From: Enterobacter cloacae | GTDB lineage: Bacteria; Pseudomonadota; Gammaproteobacteria; Enterobacterales; Enterobacteriaceae | Length of the DNA: 64,000 nucleotides | Assembly: GCA_014169315.1 (NCBI GenBank) | Contig: AP022133.1 | Location: forward strand, 3,038,001-3,102,000 | Direction of reading: 5' to 3' | Part shown: positions 29,931 through 39,684 of the stretch, piece by piece | How the letters are laid out: every line of letters starts with the position of its first letter | Numbering within the stretch: position 1 is the first letter of the stretch | Program-made: the position numbers and the translations under genes | The notes under the pieces: model-generated | What the model saw: only the letters and a program-made list of their open reading frames with translations | The model's database searches: none | What the model was told of the DNA's origin: nothing

Positions 29931-31691
29931 ATGACTTTTACACTTCGCCCCTACCAGCAGGAAGCCGTTGACGCCACCCTTGCCTGGTTTCGCAAACATC
30001 AGGAACCGGCAGCCATTGTGCTCCCAACCGGTGCAGGCAAAAGCCTGGTGATCGCCGAACTGGCACGTCTGGCACGCGGGCGCGTGCTGGTGCTGGCACA
30101 CGTCAAAGAGCTGGTGGCCCAGAACCATGCCAAATATTGCGCACTCGGGCTTGAAGCCGATATCTTTGCCGCCGGGCTCAAGCGCAAAGAGAGCCACGGT
30201 AAAGTGGTGTTTGGCAGCGTACAGTCAGTTGCCCGTAACCTTGACCTGTTTCGTAGCGAATTTTCACTGCTGATTGTCGACGAGTGCCACCGCATCAGCG
30301 ATGACGACGACAGCCAGTATCAACAAATCCTTACGCACCTGAAAGAGGTCAATCCTCACTTACGTCTTCTCGGCCTGACGGCAACGCCGTTTCGTCTGGG
30401 TAAAGGCTGGATTTATCGCTTCCATTATCACGGCATGGTACGCGGGGATGATAAAGCCCTGTTCAGCGACTGCATCTATGAACTCCCGTTGCGCTACATG
30501 ATCAAGCACGGCTATCTGACGCCGCCAGAGCGGCTGGATATGCCAGTGGTACAGTACGATTTCAGCCGCCTTCAGGCGCAAAACAACGGGTTGTTCAGCG
30601 AAGCAGACCTTAACCAGGAGCTGAAAAAACAAAAGCGCATTACCCCGCATATCATCAGCCAGATTGAAGAGTTCGCGCAGACACGCAAAGGGGTGATGAT
30701 TTTTGCCGCCACCGTCGAGCACGCAAAAGAAATCACCGGGTTGCTGCCCGCTGACGATGCCGCATTGATCACCGGTGAAACACCCGGCCCGGAGCGCGAC
30801 AGCCTGATTGACGCCTTTAAAGCGCAACAGTTTCGCTATCTGGTCAACGTCTCGGTATTAACCACCGGGTTTGATGCGCCGCACGTCGATCTGATTGCCA
30901 TTTTACGCCCAACCGAATCCGTCAGTCTGTATCAGCAAATTGTCGGACGCGGCCTGCGCCTGGCACCGGGAAAAACCGACTGTCTGATCCTCGATTACGC
31001 CGGTAACCCGCATGACCTCTATTCCCCTGAAGTCGGCACGCCAAAAGGCAAAAGTGACAATGTGCCGGTACAGGTCTTCTGCCCTGCCTGCGGGTTTGCC
31101 AACACCTTCTGGGGTAAAACCACCGCTGACGGCACGCTGATTGAACATTTTGGCCGCCGCTGTCAGGGCTGGTTTGAAGATGACGAAGGGCATCGTGAAC
31201 AGTGCGATTTCCGTTTCCGCTTTAAAAACTGCCCGCAATGTAATGCCGAAAACGATATTGCCGCCCGCCGCTGCCGCGAATGTGACACGATACTGGTCGA
31301 TCCTGACGACATGCTCAAGGCGGCGCTGAAGCTTAAAGATGCGCTGGTACTCCGCTGTTCCGGTATGACGCTGCACACCGGGGCAGATGAAAAAGGTGAG
31401 TGGCTGAAAATCACCTATTACGATGAAGACGGTGCCGATGTCAGCGAACGGTTCAGGGTGCACACCCCGGCACAGCGAACGGCCTTTGAGCAGCTCTTTA
31501 TCCGCCCGCACACCCGTACGCCGGGCGTACCGCTGCGCTGGATAACCGTGGCGGATATCGTGCATCAGCAAGTGTTGCTGCGCCATCCTGATTTTGTTGT
31601 CGCCAGGAAGAAAGGCCAGTTCTGGCAGGTACGTGAGAAAGTTTTCGACTATGAAGGACGCTTTCGCAGGGCGAATGAATTACGGGGTTAG
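29931..31691 (+). CDS. radD: RadD (YejH) SF2 helicase-like ATPase
   Basis: DNA repair ATPase that stimulates RecA-mediated strand exchange and protects against DNA damage. 586 residues, superfamily 2. Motif I PTGAGKS (residues 32-38), motif II DECH (117-120), motif III GLTATP, motif [12 protein letters not shown] and motif [10 protein letters not shown] are present. A C-terminal zinc-binding region has [29 protein letters not shown] and CREC, the four-cysteine cluster seen in RadD. A monocistronic gene; the rplY leader follows. Confidence 0.95.
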   Translation: MTFTLRPYQQEAVDATLAWFRKHQEPAAIVLPTGAGKSLVIAELARLARGRVLVLAHVKELVAQNHAKYCALGLEADIFAAGLKRKESHGKVVFGSVQSVARNLDLFRSEFSLLIVDECHRISDDDDSQYQQILTHLKEVNPHLRLLGLTATPFRLGKGWIYRFHYHGMVRGDDKALFSDCIYELPLRYMIKHGYLTPPERLDMPVVQYDFSRLQAQNNGLFSEADLNQELKKQKRITPHIISQIEEFAQTRKGVMIFAATVEHAKEITGLLPADDAALITGETPGPERDSLIDAFKAQQFRYLVNVSVLTTGFDAPHVDLIAILRPTESVSLYQQIVGRGLRLAPGKTDCLILDYAGNPHDLYSPEVGTPKGKSDNVPVQVFCPACGFANTFWGKTTADGTLIEHFGRRCQGWFEDDEGHREQCDFRFRFKNCPQCNAENDIAARRCRECDTILVDPDDMLKAALKLKDALVLRCSGMTLHTGADEKGEWLKITYYDEDGADVSERFRVHTPAQRTAFEQLFIRPHTRTPGVPLRWITVADIVHQQVLLRHPDFVVARKKGQFWQVREKVFDYEGRFRRANELRG

Positions 31692-31703
31692 CGGGACTTT
31701 TCA

Positions 31704-31816
31704 TTGATGTGAAGTGCATTTGAGTATAAAATGCCGCCCGCTTCACATCCGTGAGGCAGAACACTCACCTGCTGCTGGGTCGCCTGTAGCAGGGTTTTAA
31801 ATACAGAGAGAAATCA
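31704..31816 (+). promoter_or_regulatory. rplY promoter and structured leader
   Basis: A TATAAA -10-like box lies at 31725-31730. The leader contains nested inverted repeats GTGAG/CTCAC (31751-31755, 31764-31768) and CCTGCT/AGCAGG (31768-31773, 31788-31793) before the ATG at 31817. In E. coli and relatives L25 represses its own translation through the rplY leader, so this region is probably that element. The fold is inferred by eye. Confidence 0.5.
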
Positions 31817-32101
31817 ATGTTTACTATCGAAGCAGAAGTACGTAACGTGCAGGGTAAGGGTGCGAGCCGCCGCCTGCGTAACGCTAACAAGTTCCCGGCT
31901 ATCGTTTACGGTGGCGAAGCTGCTCCAGTTGCTATCGAACTGGATCACGACAAACTGTGGAACCTGCAGAACAAAGCTGAATTCTACAGCGAAGTTCTGA
32001 CCATCGTTGTTGGCGGTAAAGAAGAAAAAGTGAAAGTTCAGGCTGTTCAGCGTCACCCGTTCAAGCCAAAACTGTCTCACATCGACTTCGTTCGCGCGTA
32101 A
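31817..32101 (+). CDS. rplY: 50S ribosomal protein L25
   Basis: 5S rRNA-binding ribosomal protein (short, single-domain enterobacterial form of the L25/CTC family), 94 residues. N-terminus [21 protein letters not shown], then [20 protein letters not shown]. Codon use is that of highly expressed genes (Glu GAA, Val GTT, Leu CTG). A strong terminator follows. It is known to autoregulate through its leader in E. coli. Confidence 0.97.
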   Translation: MFTIEAEVRNVQGKGASRRLRNANKFPAIVYGGEAAPVAIELDHDKLWNLQNKAEFYSEVLTIVVGGKEEKVKVQAVQRHPFKPKLSHIDFVRA

Positions 32102-32117
32102 TCGCAAACACGTCGAG

Positions 32118-32146
32118 AAAAACCCCGCTTCTGCGGGGTTTTTTTA
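32118..32146 (+). terminator. Terminator of rplY
   Basis: ACCCCGC-TTCT-GCGGGGT stem with A and T runs of at least six; also lies beyond the convergent yejK stop. Confidence 0.88.
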
Positions 32147-32152
32147 TGGCTG

Positions 32153-33160
32153 TTATTTACCACCGGACGTCCGACGCTGCAGCTGGTCGCGCAGGTTCGG
32201 CGGCGTGCCTTTGATGGTCAGCGTGTCAGTTGCGGGATCCCAGAAAATGCGTTCCCCAAGCAGCATGGCATCAAAGTTAACCGTTAAGCCACCGCCGCTG
32301 CCGGCAAATTTGGTTAACTGGCGCAGCGTACTGCGATCCGCCGGGAAGCTCTCTTCCAGCTCATAACCTTTATCAGCCGTAAATTCCTGGAAGCTCACTT
32401 CACTCACGCCCGCCAGCTCTTTGGACAGCGACTCCAGCTCAATCTCTTCACCCGCCTGCAGCTGTTCGTTGCAGTAGCTGTATACCTGCTGACGCACGGT
32501 CTGACGCTCAGATTTATCAAGCTGCGCCTCCGCCGTGAAATCATCAACCGCCTGCAACAGTCCTTTGTTCTGCGCTTTAGCATTAAGGCCTTCGCTGGCT
32601 CCGAGGAAGTCCATAAAGAAATCAGCCACTTTACGGCCCACTCGTCCTTTCAGGAAGGTCAGATAGCGGGTTGACTCCGGGTTTGTTTCCCACTCGGTCA
32701 AATCAATACGCGCCACAATATCCGCATGGTTGATATCCAGATAGTGTGTTGAGCTGATATCCAGCTGTTCATTCACACGCATACTGCTCAAATTGTTCAG
32801 CACGGTTACCAGTAAATACTCAACCGCCAGGTAACGATAGTGACAAAACAGCACAATACCGCCGTCAGCAAACGGGTATTTCGCCAGTTCATCGCGCAGA
32901 CGTCCTGTTGCTGCACGGCTAAACGCCAGGAAATCTTCTTCGCCCTGACGTTGCAGGCGCAGGCTGTCGGCCAGTTCACTCTCTTCGCTGAACAGACCAT
33001 AGGCTTTATTCTTTGCGCTATAGACGCGGTGTAACTCCGCCATCATTTCCACAACGGTCGCCGTGGGTTCCAGTAACGAATCGCGCAGCACCACTTCAAG
33101 GGTTTGCTCATCACGCTTGATAAGCTGGTGCAAGGCAATCTGGTTGATTTCCAGACTCAT
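32153..33160 (-). CDS. yejK: Nucleoid-associated protein YejK (NdpA)
   Basis: 37-kDa nucleoid-associated protein found with DNA in E. coli and reported to interact with DNA gyrase and topoisomerase IV. 335 residues, [30 protein letters not shown], ending [12 protein letters not shown] as in the family. No catalytic motif is seen. The start follows a clear AAGGAG. Divergent from yejL across 146 bases. Confidence 0.93.
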   Translation of the reverse strand: MSLEINQIALHQLIKRDEQTLEVVLRDSLLEPTATVVEMMAELHRVYSAKNKAYGLFSEESELADSLRLQRQGEEDFLAFSRAATGRLRDELAKYPFADGGIVLFCHYRYLAVEYLLVTVLNNLSSMRVNEQLDISSTHYLDINHADIVARIDLTEWETNPESTRYLTFLKGRVGRKVADFFMDFLGASEGLNAKAQNKGLLQAVDDFTAEAQLDKSERQTVRQQVYSYCNEQLQAGEEIELESLSKELAGVSEVSFQEFTADKGYELEESFPADRSTLRQLTKFAGSGGGLTVNFDAMLLGERIFWDPATDTLTIKGTPPNLRDQLQRRTSGGK

Positions 33161-33306
33161 GATAAACTCTCCTTTTAGACCGGGCGGTATTCAACCACCA
33201 CCCAACACATGTGTGCAACCCGAATTATTTAGGCTATAAAAAAGGGGAAAAAAAGCTGTTGCTACGGTAATATGTTGCCCTTTCATCCACAAACTGATTT
33301 TGATTT

Positions 33307-33534
33307 ATGCCACAACATTCCCGCTACAGTGATGAACACGTTGAACAACTGCTCAGTGAGCTGGTCAACGTACTGGAAAAACATAAAACGCCGACCGATC
33401 TTTCCCTGATGGTGTTGGGAAATATGGTCACCAACCTTATCAATACCAGCGTTGCTCCGGCTCAGCGTCAGGCGATCGCAAAATCTTTCGCCCAGGCTTT
33501 ACAGTCATCCGTTAGCGACGACCAGGCCCATTAA
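33307..33534 (+). CDS. yejL: UPF0352 family protein YejL
   Basis: 75-residue, mostly helical small protein ([44 protein letters not shown]) of unknown function; UPF0352 members form compact homodimers. It lies 19 bases upstream of pbgA, and the two are a conserved pair, probably one transcript. Confidence 0.9.
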   Translation: MPQHSRYSDEHVEQLLSELVNVLEKHKTPTDLSLMVLGNMVTNLINTSVAPAQRQAIAKSFAQALQSSVSDDQAH

Positions 33535-33553
33535 GGGAAACGAACAACAGTTT

Positions 33554-35314
33554 ATGGTGACGAATCGTCAGCGCTACCGTGAAAAAGTCTCCCAGATGGT
33601 GAGTTGGGGGCACTGGTTTGCCTTGTTTAACATTCTGATAGCGGCGGTCATAGGCTGTCGTTACCTGTTTGTGGCAGACTGGCCAACAACGCTTGTCGGG
33701 CGTATCTACTCCTGGATGAGCGTAGTCGGTCACTTTAGCTTTTTGGTTTTCGCCACCTACCTGCTGATTTTGTTCCCCCTGACGTTTGTCGTCATCTCGC
33801 AGCGTCTGATGCGGTTCTTATCCGTCATCCTTGCAACAGCGGGCATGACGCTGCTGCTTATCGACAGCGAAGTGTTCACCCGCTTCCACCTGCATCTCAA
33901 CCCCATTGTCTGGGAACTGGTGATTAACCCCGATCAGAATGAAACAGCCCGTGACTGGCAGCTGATGTTTATCAGCGTCCCGGTCATTCTTCTGATTGAG
34001 ATGCTGTTTGCCACCTGGAGCTGGCAAAAACTCCGCAGCCTGACCCGGCGACGCCATTACGCGAAGCCCGTGGCAGCGCTCTTTTTCGTGTCATTTATTA
34101 GTTCGCACGTCATGTACATCTGGGCGGATGCGAACTTCTATCGCCCCATTACCATGCAGCGTGCAAACCTGCCACTCTCTTACCCGATGACGGCCCGTCG
34201 TTTCCTTGAGAAGCACGGTCTGCTGGATGCGCAGGAGTATCAGCGTCGTCTGGTTGAACAAGGTAATCCGGAGGCGGTCACCGTTCAGTATCCACTGAAC
34301 GATCTGCACTATCGCGATATGGGGGCTGGGCAGAACGTTCTGCTGATCACCGTCGATGGTCTTAATTATTCAAATTACGAGAAACAGATGCCTGCGCTGG
34401 CCGATTTTGCCAGCAAGAATATATCGTTCACACAGCATATGAGCTCCGGTAACTCAGCTGATGCCGGTATTTTTGGCCTGTTCTACGGGATCTCTGCCGG
34501 ATACATGGACGGAGTGCTTTCTGCACGCACTCCTGCTGCGCTGATCACCGGACTGAATCAACAAGGCTACCAGTTAGGGCTGTTCTCATCAGATGGCTTT
34601 AATAGCGCGCTGTACCGCCAGGCATTGCTGTCTGATTTCTCTCTACCGGCCGCGCAAAATCAGTCGGATGAGCAGACAGCCAATCAGTGGGTAAGCTGGC
34701 TTCAGCGCTACGCGCAGGAAGATAACCGCTGGTTCTCCTGGATTGCGTTTAACGGCACTACGTTTGAAGACAGTAACCAGAAAGGCTTTGCCCGCCGCTA
34801 CAGCCGCGCAGCAGGCGATGTTGATGTACAGATTGGCCGCGTGCTCGACGCGTTGCGCACATCAGGCAAGCTGGATAATACCGTGGTGATCGTTACCGCC
34901 GGTCATGGCATACCGCTGGGCGACGAGACGCAGAGTATGAGCTGGTCGCGTCCAAACCTTCATGTTCCACTGGTGATCCACTGGCCGGGCACGCCGGCGC
35001 AGCGCATCAACATGCTTACCGAACATAAAGATGTGATGACCACTCTGATGCAACGCCTGCTGCACGTCAGCACGCCAGCAAATGAGTATTCACAAGGACA
35101 AGATCTCTTCAGCGCCACGCGTCGCCATAACTGGGTGACGGCTGCAGGAAATAATGCTCTGGCGATCACCACTCCGGGGCTGACCCTGGTGCTGAACAGC
35201 AACGGGAATTACCAGACGTATAACCTGCAGGGTAAGAAGCTGAAAGATCAAAAACCGCAGTTGGGCCTGCTTTTGCAGGTTCTGACAGATGAGAAGCGGT
35301 TTATCGCTAACTGA
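33554..35314 (+). CDS. pbgA: LPS biosynthesis regulator PbgA (YejM/LapC)
   Basis: Essential inner-membrane protein of the alkaline-phosphatase/sulfatase superfamily. It senses periplasmic-leaflet LPS and controls FtsH-LapB degradation of LpxC. 586 residues. Five N-terminal transmembrane helices occupy residues about 1-190 (WGHWFALFNIL, YLLILFPLTFVV and others). A periplasmic hydrolase-like globular domain starts near 245 (NVLLITVDGLNYSNYEKQMP). The start at ATG 33554 (MVTNRQRYREKVSQM) is the conserved one; an earlier frame would overlap yejL. Intact, with no truncation that would be expected to affect viability or polymyxin tolerance. Confidence 0.94.
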   Translation: MVTNRQRYREKVSQMVSWGHWFALFNILIAAVIGCRYLFVADWPTTLVGRIYSWMSVVGHFSFLVFATYLLILFPLTFVVISQRLMRFLSVILATAGMTLLLIDSEVFTRFHLHLNPIVWELVINPDQNETARDWQLMFISVPVILLIEMLFATWSWQKLRSLTRRRHYAKPVAALFFVSFISSHVMYIWADANFYRPITMQRANLPLSYPMTARRFLEKHGLLDAQEYQRRLVEQGNPEAVTVQYPLNDLHYRDMGAGQNVLLITVDGLNYSNYEKQMPALADFASKNISFTQHMSSGNSADAGIFGLFYGISAGYMDGVLSARTPAALITGLNQQGYQLGLFSSDGFNSALYRQALLSDFSLPAAQNQSDEQTANQWVSWLQRYAQEDNRWFSWIAFNGTTFEDSNQKGFARRYSRAAGDVDVQIGRVLDALRTSGKLDNTVVIVTAGHGIPLGDETQSMSWSRPNLHVPLVIHWPGTPAQRINMLTEHKDVMTTLMQRLLHVSTPANEYSQGQDLFSATRRHNWVTAAGNNALAITTPGLTLVLNSNGNYQTYNLQGKKLKDQKPQLGLLLQVLTDEKRFIAN

Positions 35315-35345
35315 TTAATTATAAACCAGTTAGCATCTGTCACCC

Positions 35346-35376
35346 TTGCATTCAAAAAGGAATCGAGTAGTATTCT
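35346..35376 (+). promoter_or_regulatory. Probable tRNA-Pro promoter
   Basis: TTGCAT at 35346-35351 with TAGTAT at 35368-35373 (16-base spacing) or TATTCT at 35371-35376, just upstream of the tRNA 5' end. Confidence 0.5.
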
Positions 35377-35386
35377 TTTTACGCGT

Positions 35387-35463
35387 CGGCACGTAGCGCA
35401 GCCTGGTAGCGCACCGTCATGGGGTGTCGGGGGTCGGAGGTTCAAATCCTCTCGTGCCGACCA
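35387..35463 (+). tRNA. proL: tRNA-Pro, anticodon GGG (proL)
   Basis: 77 bases folding as a cloverleaf. The acceptor stem CGGCACG pairs with CGTGCCG, followed by A73 and an encoded CCA. The D arm is GCGCAGCCTGGTAGCGC, the T arm GGAGG-TTCAAAT-CCTCT. The anticodon loop ATGGGGT places GGG at 35421-35423 with T before it and G after it, reading CCC/CCU proline codons. A U-U mismatch in the anticodon stem (C-C-G-T-C against G-T-C-G-G) is also present in E. coli proL. Located after yejM as in E. coli. A bidirectional terminator follows. Confidence 0.95.
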
Positions 35464-35472
35464 AAAAATCCT

Positions 35473-35505
35473 GAAAAAACCAACCTTTATGGTTGGTTTT
35501 TTTAT
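35473..35505. terminator. Terminator of tRNA-Pro, shared with the MFS gene
   Basis: AACCAACC-TTTAT-GGTTGGTT perfect stem with A and T runs on both sides; lies between the tRNA and the stop codon of the convergent MFS gene. Confidence 0.85.
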
Positions 35506-36707
35506 TTCCCAGAATCGACATCCCCTTGCCGATCCGGTGTTTTACGCAGGTAAACCAACGTCGCCACACAAATCGCAGCCCCTGCATAAAACGTGTATTC
35601 TGCCCCCCATGTTTCCCAGATTGCCCCGGCACCAACGCTGGCAATTAATAATCCACCACCACTGAGCAGACTAAAAATACCGAAAGCCGTACCGCGTAAG
35701 TCGGCAGGCGCAGTTTTGGCAACCATTGCCGCCAGAAGCCCCTGCGTCATGCCCATATGGACGCCCCACAGTGCAACCCCCACAATAATGCCAACCCAGT
35801 GGGTGCTCAGCGCCAGCACAATATCTGCACCAATCAATACCACCAATCCCCACTGCAGTAGCCGGGTATGACTCATGCCATCGGAGAGTTTGCCGAACGG
35901 GTACGCCGACAGAGAATAGAGCACGTTCATTACCACCATGACCAGCGGAATAAGGGCCAGGGGGACACCGGACTGTTGCGCGCGAAGGACGAGAAAAGCC
36001 TCGCTAAAGCGTGCCAGGGTGAACACTGCACCAAGACCAATCACCCACCAGCAATCTTTACCCAGCCGCTTTAAATTCTCTTTTTTTATGGGGTTAGTGC
36101 GCTTGTGTTCAATGGGGGATCTCGGTTCCTGCAAACCAAAGTACAGAAGTGCGACGGAAAGCAGGCCGGGGATCAGGGCGATCCAGAAAATAATGCGGAA
36201 ATCATTGTTCAGCAGCAACATCAAACTCACGGCCAGCAGAGGGCCGAGAAATGCGCCCGTGGTATCCATAGACTGACGCAGGCCAAATGCCGCACCACGC
36301 ATATCCGGTGGCGTAAAGTCCGCAACCAGCGCATCACGGGGAGCTCCACGGATCCCCTTCCCTACACGGTCTATCAGCCGCGCGCTTAAAACCATACCAG
36401 AAGAGGATGCCAACGCGAAAAGCGGCTTACTCAACGCACCCAGACCATATCCCAACACCGCCAGACCTTTGCGTTGGCCAAGATAGTCGCTGATAGCCCC
36501 GGAGAAAACCTTGATAAAAAGTGCAGTTGCTTCCGCGAGTCCTTCAATCAGACCAATAAACAGCACGCTTGTCCCAAGCGTTGTCACCATAAAAAGCGGC
36601 AGCAGACTGTGAATGCTCTCCGAGGAGATATCCATCAACATGCTTACACCCCCCACAACCCAGACCCCTTTTGGGATCCGGCTGAGTACCGGAAACCTGG
36701 AAAGCAT
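35502..36707 (-). CDS. MFS transporter, MJ1317-like group
   Basis: Major facilitator with twelve predicted helices, 401 residues. The run FIGLIEGLAEATALFIKVFSGAISD and the motif RLIDRVGKGIRGAPRDALVAD are characteristic of a subgroup annotated MJ1317-like; motif A is DYLGQRKGLAVLG. Substrate unknown. A ribosome-binding site AGGAG sits eight bases before the ATG. Not present beside proL in E. coli K-12, where narP follows. It is co-directional with the downstream-facing small membrane gene but separated by 136 bases that include that gene's terminator, so they are separate transcripts. Confidence 0.85.
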   Translation of the reverse strand: MLSRFPVLSRIPKGVWVVGGVSMLMDISSESIHSLLPLFMVTTLGTSVLFIGLIEGLAEATALFIKVFSGAISDYLGQRKGLAVLGYGLGALSKPLFALASSSGMVLSARLIDRVGKGIRGAPRDALVADFTPPDMRGAAFGLRQSMDTTGAFLGPLLAVSLMLLLNNDFRIIFWIALIPGLLSVALLYFGLQEPRSPIEHKRTNPIKKENLKRLGKDCWWVIGLGAVFTLARFSEAFLVLRAQQSGVPLALIPLVMVVMNVLYSLSAYPFGKLSDGMSHTRLLQWGLVVLIGADIVLALSTHWVGIIVGVALWGVHMGMTQGLLAAMVAKTAPADLRGTAFGIFSLLSGGGLLIASVGAGAIWETWGAEYTFYAGAAICVATLVYLRKTPDRQGDVDSGK

Positions 36708-36795
36708 TCAATGACTCCTGCTCAGAAAACAGTTGCTTAACTGATTACAGAATAGGATATGGAGAATTAAAAAAACCTGAATACAGTCTTTGAGA

Positions 36796-36828
36796 CAAAA
36801 AAAAGCCAACCCGCAGGCTGGCTTGATT
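36796..36828 (-). terminator. Terminator of the small membrane protein gene
   Basis: On the minus strand AAGCCAGCC-TGC-GGGTTGGCTT (one G-T pair) followed by eight T residues, just after the stop at 36844. Confidence 0.8.
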
Positions 36829-36843
36829 ATCGCATCTACACGC

Positions 36844-37107
36844 CTAATGGTGGTTATCACGCCCACCGAGGAAGAAGATCCCCAACGGAATAGCCAGCAG
36901 GACGGTGAATACCAGGCTGTAAACAAAGATCATCGCCGACTGCAGGACATACATACTGGTAGTCCACTGTGAGAGCGGAATGTTGTACTGCTCAATGACG
37001 CCGACAATGGTTGCCCGCCCAACACCCGCAGCGGCAATCATAAACACAACGAACAGTGCCAGTAAAAATTTCCGGCCTTCAGGTGTCTTCAGTTTTGCGC
37101 GAACCAT
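36844..37107 (-). CDS. Small inner-membrane protein (possibly DUF2534)
   Basis: Predicted 87-residue protein with two transmembrane helices: KFLLALFVVFMIAAAGVG (about residues 13-30) and YVLQSAMIFVYSLVFTVL (about 53-70), ending GGRDNHH. The N-terminus MVRAKLKTPEGRK is positively charged, implying cytoplasmic termini and a hairpin topology. I chose ATG 37107 because AAGGA lies nine bases before it; ATGs at 37116 and 37137 have poor spacing. It resembles small enterobacterial membrane proteins grouped as DUF2534, but I am not certain of the family. Has its own terminator. Confidence 0.65.
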   Translation of the reverse strand: MVRAKLKTPEGRKFLLALFVVFMIAAAGVGRATIVGVIEQYNIPLSQWTTSMYVLQSAMIFVYSLVFTVLLAIPLGIFFLGGRDNHH

Positions 37108-37317
37108 GTCTCTCATTCCTTTACAGATAAATAACATTATTTATCGCTTACACTAACACGATCTGCCGCCAGACTCCAATTCAGAACAAAACACCAAAAC
37201 AATAGCAATAAGGCAGTTTATTACACCTTTCATTTTGAAAATGTAAGTAAATTACCCCATTTATTCATCAACGTTATGATAGGCTGAACAAGATCGTTTT
37301 GACATAAAGGAATGACT

Positions 37318-37821
37318 GTGAAAAACGCACCTAAATTTGCCCTTGCCCTGATCGCCGCAGCGTGCGCCAGCACCAGTGCTTTCGCCAGCGATACCTCAAA
37401 AGCGCAGCCACTGGAAAAAGTGGCACCTTATCCGCAAGCAGAAAAAGGCATGAAGCGTCAGGTGATTCAATTACCTGCTCAGCAGGATGAAGCGAATTTC
37501 AAAGTGGAACTGTTAATTGGACAGACACTGGAAGTGGACTGCAACCAGCATCGCCTGGGTGGTCAACTGGAAAGCAAAACCCTGCAAGGTTGGGGTTACG
37601 ACTACTACGTCTTTGATAAAGTGATGTCTCCGGTTTCCACCATGATGGCTTGCCCGGACGGTAAGAAAGAGAAGAAATTTGTGACCGCGTATCTGGGCGA
37701 TCATAGCCTTCTGCGCTACAACAGCAAGCTGCCTATTGTGGTTTATACCCCTGAAAACGTCGATGTGAAATATCGCGTGTGGAAGGCGGAAGAAAACGTT
37801 GAACACGCTGTAGTGCGTTAA
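37318..37821 (+). CDS. eco: Ecotin, periplasmic serine protease inhibitor
   Basis: Broad-range inhibitor of trypsin-fold proteases such as trypsin, elastase and factor Xa, protecting the cell from host proteases. The signal peptide (about 23 residues, ending STSAFA) is followed by the mature protein. The reactive loop [10 protein letters not shown] has Met-Met with the first methionine as P1. A disulfide between Cys in EVDCNQH and MACPDG is expected. I favour a GTG start at 37318 (AAAGGA six bases upstream, signal starts MKNAPKF); an ATG at 37312 is in frame but lies one base from the Shine-Dalgarno. A REP-like terminator follows. Confidence 0.92.
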   Translation: MKNAPKFALALIAAACASTSAFASDTSKAQPLEKVAPYPQAEKGMKRQVIQLPAQQDEANFKVELLIGQTLEVDCNQHRLGGQLESKTLQGWGYDYYVFDKVMSPVSTMMACPDGKKEKKFVTAYLGDHSLLRYNSKLPIVVYTPENVDVKYRVWKAEENVEHAVVR

Positions 37822-37862
37822 TAATAAGCCGGGTGGCGCTAACGCTTACCCGGCTTTTTTTA
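37822..37862. terminator. REP-like bidirectional terminator between eco and mqo
   Basis: AAGCCGGGT (37826-37834) pairs with ACCCGGCTT (37848-37856) around a GGCGCTAACGCTT loop, followed by T residues. The sequence looks like a REP element used as a terminator. Confidence 0.75.
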
Positions 37863-37864
37863 CA

Positions 37865-39517
37865 TTACAGCGCGATATCTGCGACCGGTTTGTTCACGGC
37901 CTGAGGTTTCAGCTCTGCTTTTGGTGCCGCATCAGCGGCCTGCGGTTTTACGTATTGCAGTTGCAGAACACGGCTGGTGTATTCCAGCTCCTGTTCCGTC
38001 GCATCAACGTTACCATTCAGCTTCGTCCCATAGGATGGAATGATGGTTTTCAGTTTCGCCTGCCATTCCGGGCTGGAAACTTTATCTTTAAACACTTTTT
38101 CCATCAGGTGCAGCATGATCGGTGCCGCAGTAGATGCGCCCGGTGAAGCCCCCAACAGCGCGGCGATAGTACCTTCTTTATCGCTCACCACTTCGGTACC
38201 CAGACGCAGCACACCGCCCTCTTTCGGATCGCGTTTGATGATCTGCACGCGCTGACCAGCCTGCCACAAACGCCAGTCTTCTTTCTTCGCCTGCGGGTAA
38301 TACTCTTTCAGCGCCTCAAAGCGTTCTTCATCAGAGAGCATCACCTGGCTAATCAGGTATTTCACCAGATCGAAGTTATCCAGACCGACATCAACCATCG
38401 GTTTAAAGTTGGATGTTGTGGTCGCGCTTAACAGATCGAACAGAGAACCGTTTTTCAGGAACTTGGTAGAGAAGGTTGCGAACGGCCCGAACAGTACCAC
38501 GCGTTTACCATCCAGAATACGGGTATCAATGTGCGGAACGGACATCGGAGGCGCACCTACGGAGGCCTGGCCGTACACTTTCGCCAGGTGGCGGTTCACC
38601 ACTTCCGGGTTGTCAGACACCAGGAACTGACCACCCACCGGGAAGCCTGCATAGTCTTCCGCTTCAGGAATACCAGACTCCTGCAGCAGTTTCAGTGCCG
38701 CACCGCCCGCGCCAATAAAGACGAACTTCGCCTTGATAACGTGTTCAGCATCATTGTTTTTCAGGTCAGCAACAGTCACGCTCCAGCTGTTGTCCGCGTT
38801 ACGCTTGAAGCCACGGACTTCGGTGCTGAGCTGCAGATTAAAGTTCTCTTTTTTCTTCAGAGAACCCACCAGCTGACGGGTGATTTCGCCGTAGTTGACG
38901 TCAGTACCGATTTCAGTACGGGTCGCCGCCACTTTCTGATTCGGGTCACGCCCTTCCATCACCAGCGGTGCCCACTCTTTGATCTGAGCGTGATCTTCAG
39001 AGTATTTCATGCCACGGAACAGCGTGCTTTGCTGCAGGGCCGCATAACGGGCGCGCAGGAAGTTCACGTTCTGTTCGCCCCACACAAAGCTCATGTGCGG
39101 CACGGTGTTGATAAAGGAGTGCGGATCGTGCATCACGCCGCTGTTTACCTGGTGAGACCAGAACTGGCGCGAGACCTGGAATGCTTCGTTGATCTCTACC
39201 GCCTTCTCGATACTAATGGAACCGTCCTTTTTCTGCGGCGTATAGTTCAGTTCCATAAGTGCCGAATGTCCCGTACCGGCGTTGTTCCAGCCGTTAGAGC
39301 TCTCCTGTGCCACGCCATCGAGGCGCTCGACCATCGTCATTGACCAGTCCGGCTGCAGTTCTTGCAGATAAGTTCCCAGCGTGGCGCTCATGATGCCGCC
39401 ACCAATTAAAAGGACGTCCGTTTCCTGCTCTTTAGGCGTCTCTGCTTTCGCCGCCATTGAGACGGCGTTCAGCCCCACGGCCAGAGAAAAGAGCATGGCA
39501 GTCATTTTTTTCATCAT
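37865..39517 (-). CDS. mqo: Malate:quinone oxidoreductase
   Basis: Peripheral-membrane FAD enzyme oxidising malate to oxaloacetate and feeding electrons to quinone, an alternative to malate dehydrogenase in the TCA cycle. The FAD-binding motif [18 protein letters not shown] (about residues 34-51) and the conserved [22 protein letters not shown] segment are seen. 550 residues. The N-terminus [25 protein letters not shown] has the form of a signal peptide, an oddity shared with E. coli Mqo. ATG 39514 is an equally plausible start, two to three bases inside this one. Convergent with ecotin. Confidence 0.94.
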   Translation of the reverse strand: MMKKMTAMLFSLAVGLNAVSMAAKAETPKEQETDVLLIGGGIMSATLGTYLQELQPDWSMTMVERLDGVAQESSNGWNNAGTGHSALMELNYTPQKKDGSISIEKAVEINEAFQVSRQFWSHQVNSGVMHDPHSFINTVPHMSFVWGEQNVNFLRARYAALQQSTLFRGMKYSEDHAQIKEWAPLVMEGRDPNQKVAATRTEIGTDVNYGEITRQLVGSLKKKENFNLQLSTEVRGFKRNADNSWSVTVADLKNNDAEHVIKAKFVFIGAGGAALKLLQESGIPEAEDYAGFPVGGQFLVSDNPEVVNRHLAKVYGQASVGAPPMSVPHIDTRILDGKRVVLFGPFATFSTKFLKNGSLFDLLSATTTSNFKPMVDVGLDNFDLVKYLISQVMLSDEERFEALKEYYPQAKKEDWRLWQAGQRVQIIKRDPKEGGVLRLGTEVVSDKEGTIAALLGASPGASTAAPIMLHLMEKVFKDKVSSPEWQAKLKTIIPSYGTKLNGNVDATEQELEYTSRVLQLQYVKPQAADAAPKAELKPQAVNKPVADIAL

Positions 39518-39684
39518 TTATGCCTTAGTTTAATAGTGCTTGATGCGTAGAAATTGCAGGTGAAAAAACTGCGGGGGAACGGTAACAACTTTTAAATATT
39601 GTTTAAAGGTTACGAAATTATTGTAATTGTGAAATTTAATGAGGAGTGTTGTTTGTGCCGACGACCTTGCAACGGCATCGCGGA

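Noticed and set aside
35387..35463. tRNA-Pro as an integrated element attachment site
   Set aside because: Searched by eye downstream for a repeat of the tRNA 3' end and an integrase: none seen in the window; the following genes look like ordinary chromosomal ones.
38531..39343. 270-codon open frame opposite mqo
   Set aside because: Antisense shadow without a ribosome-binding site.
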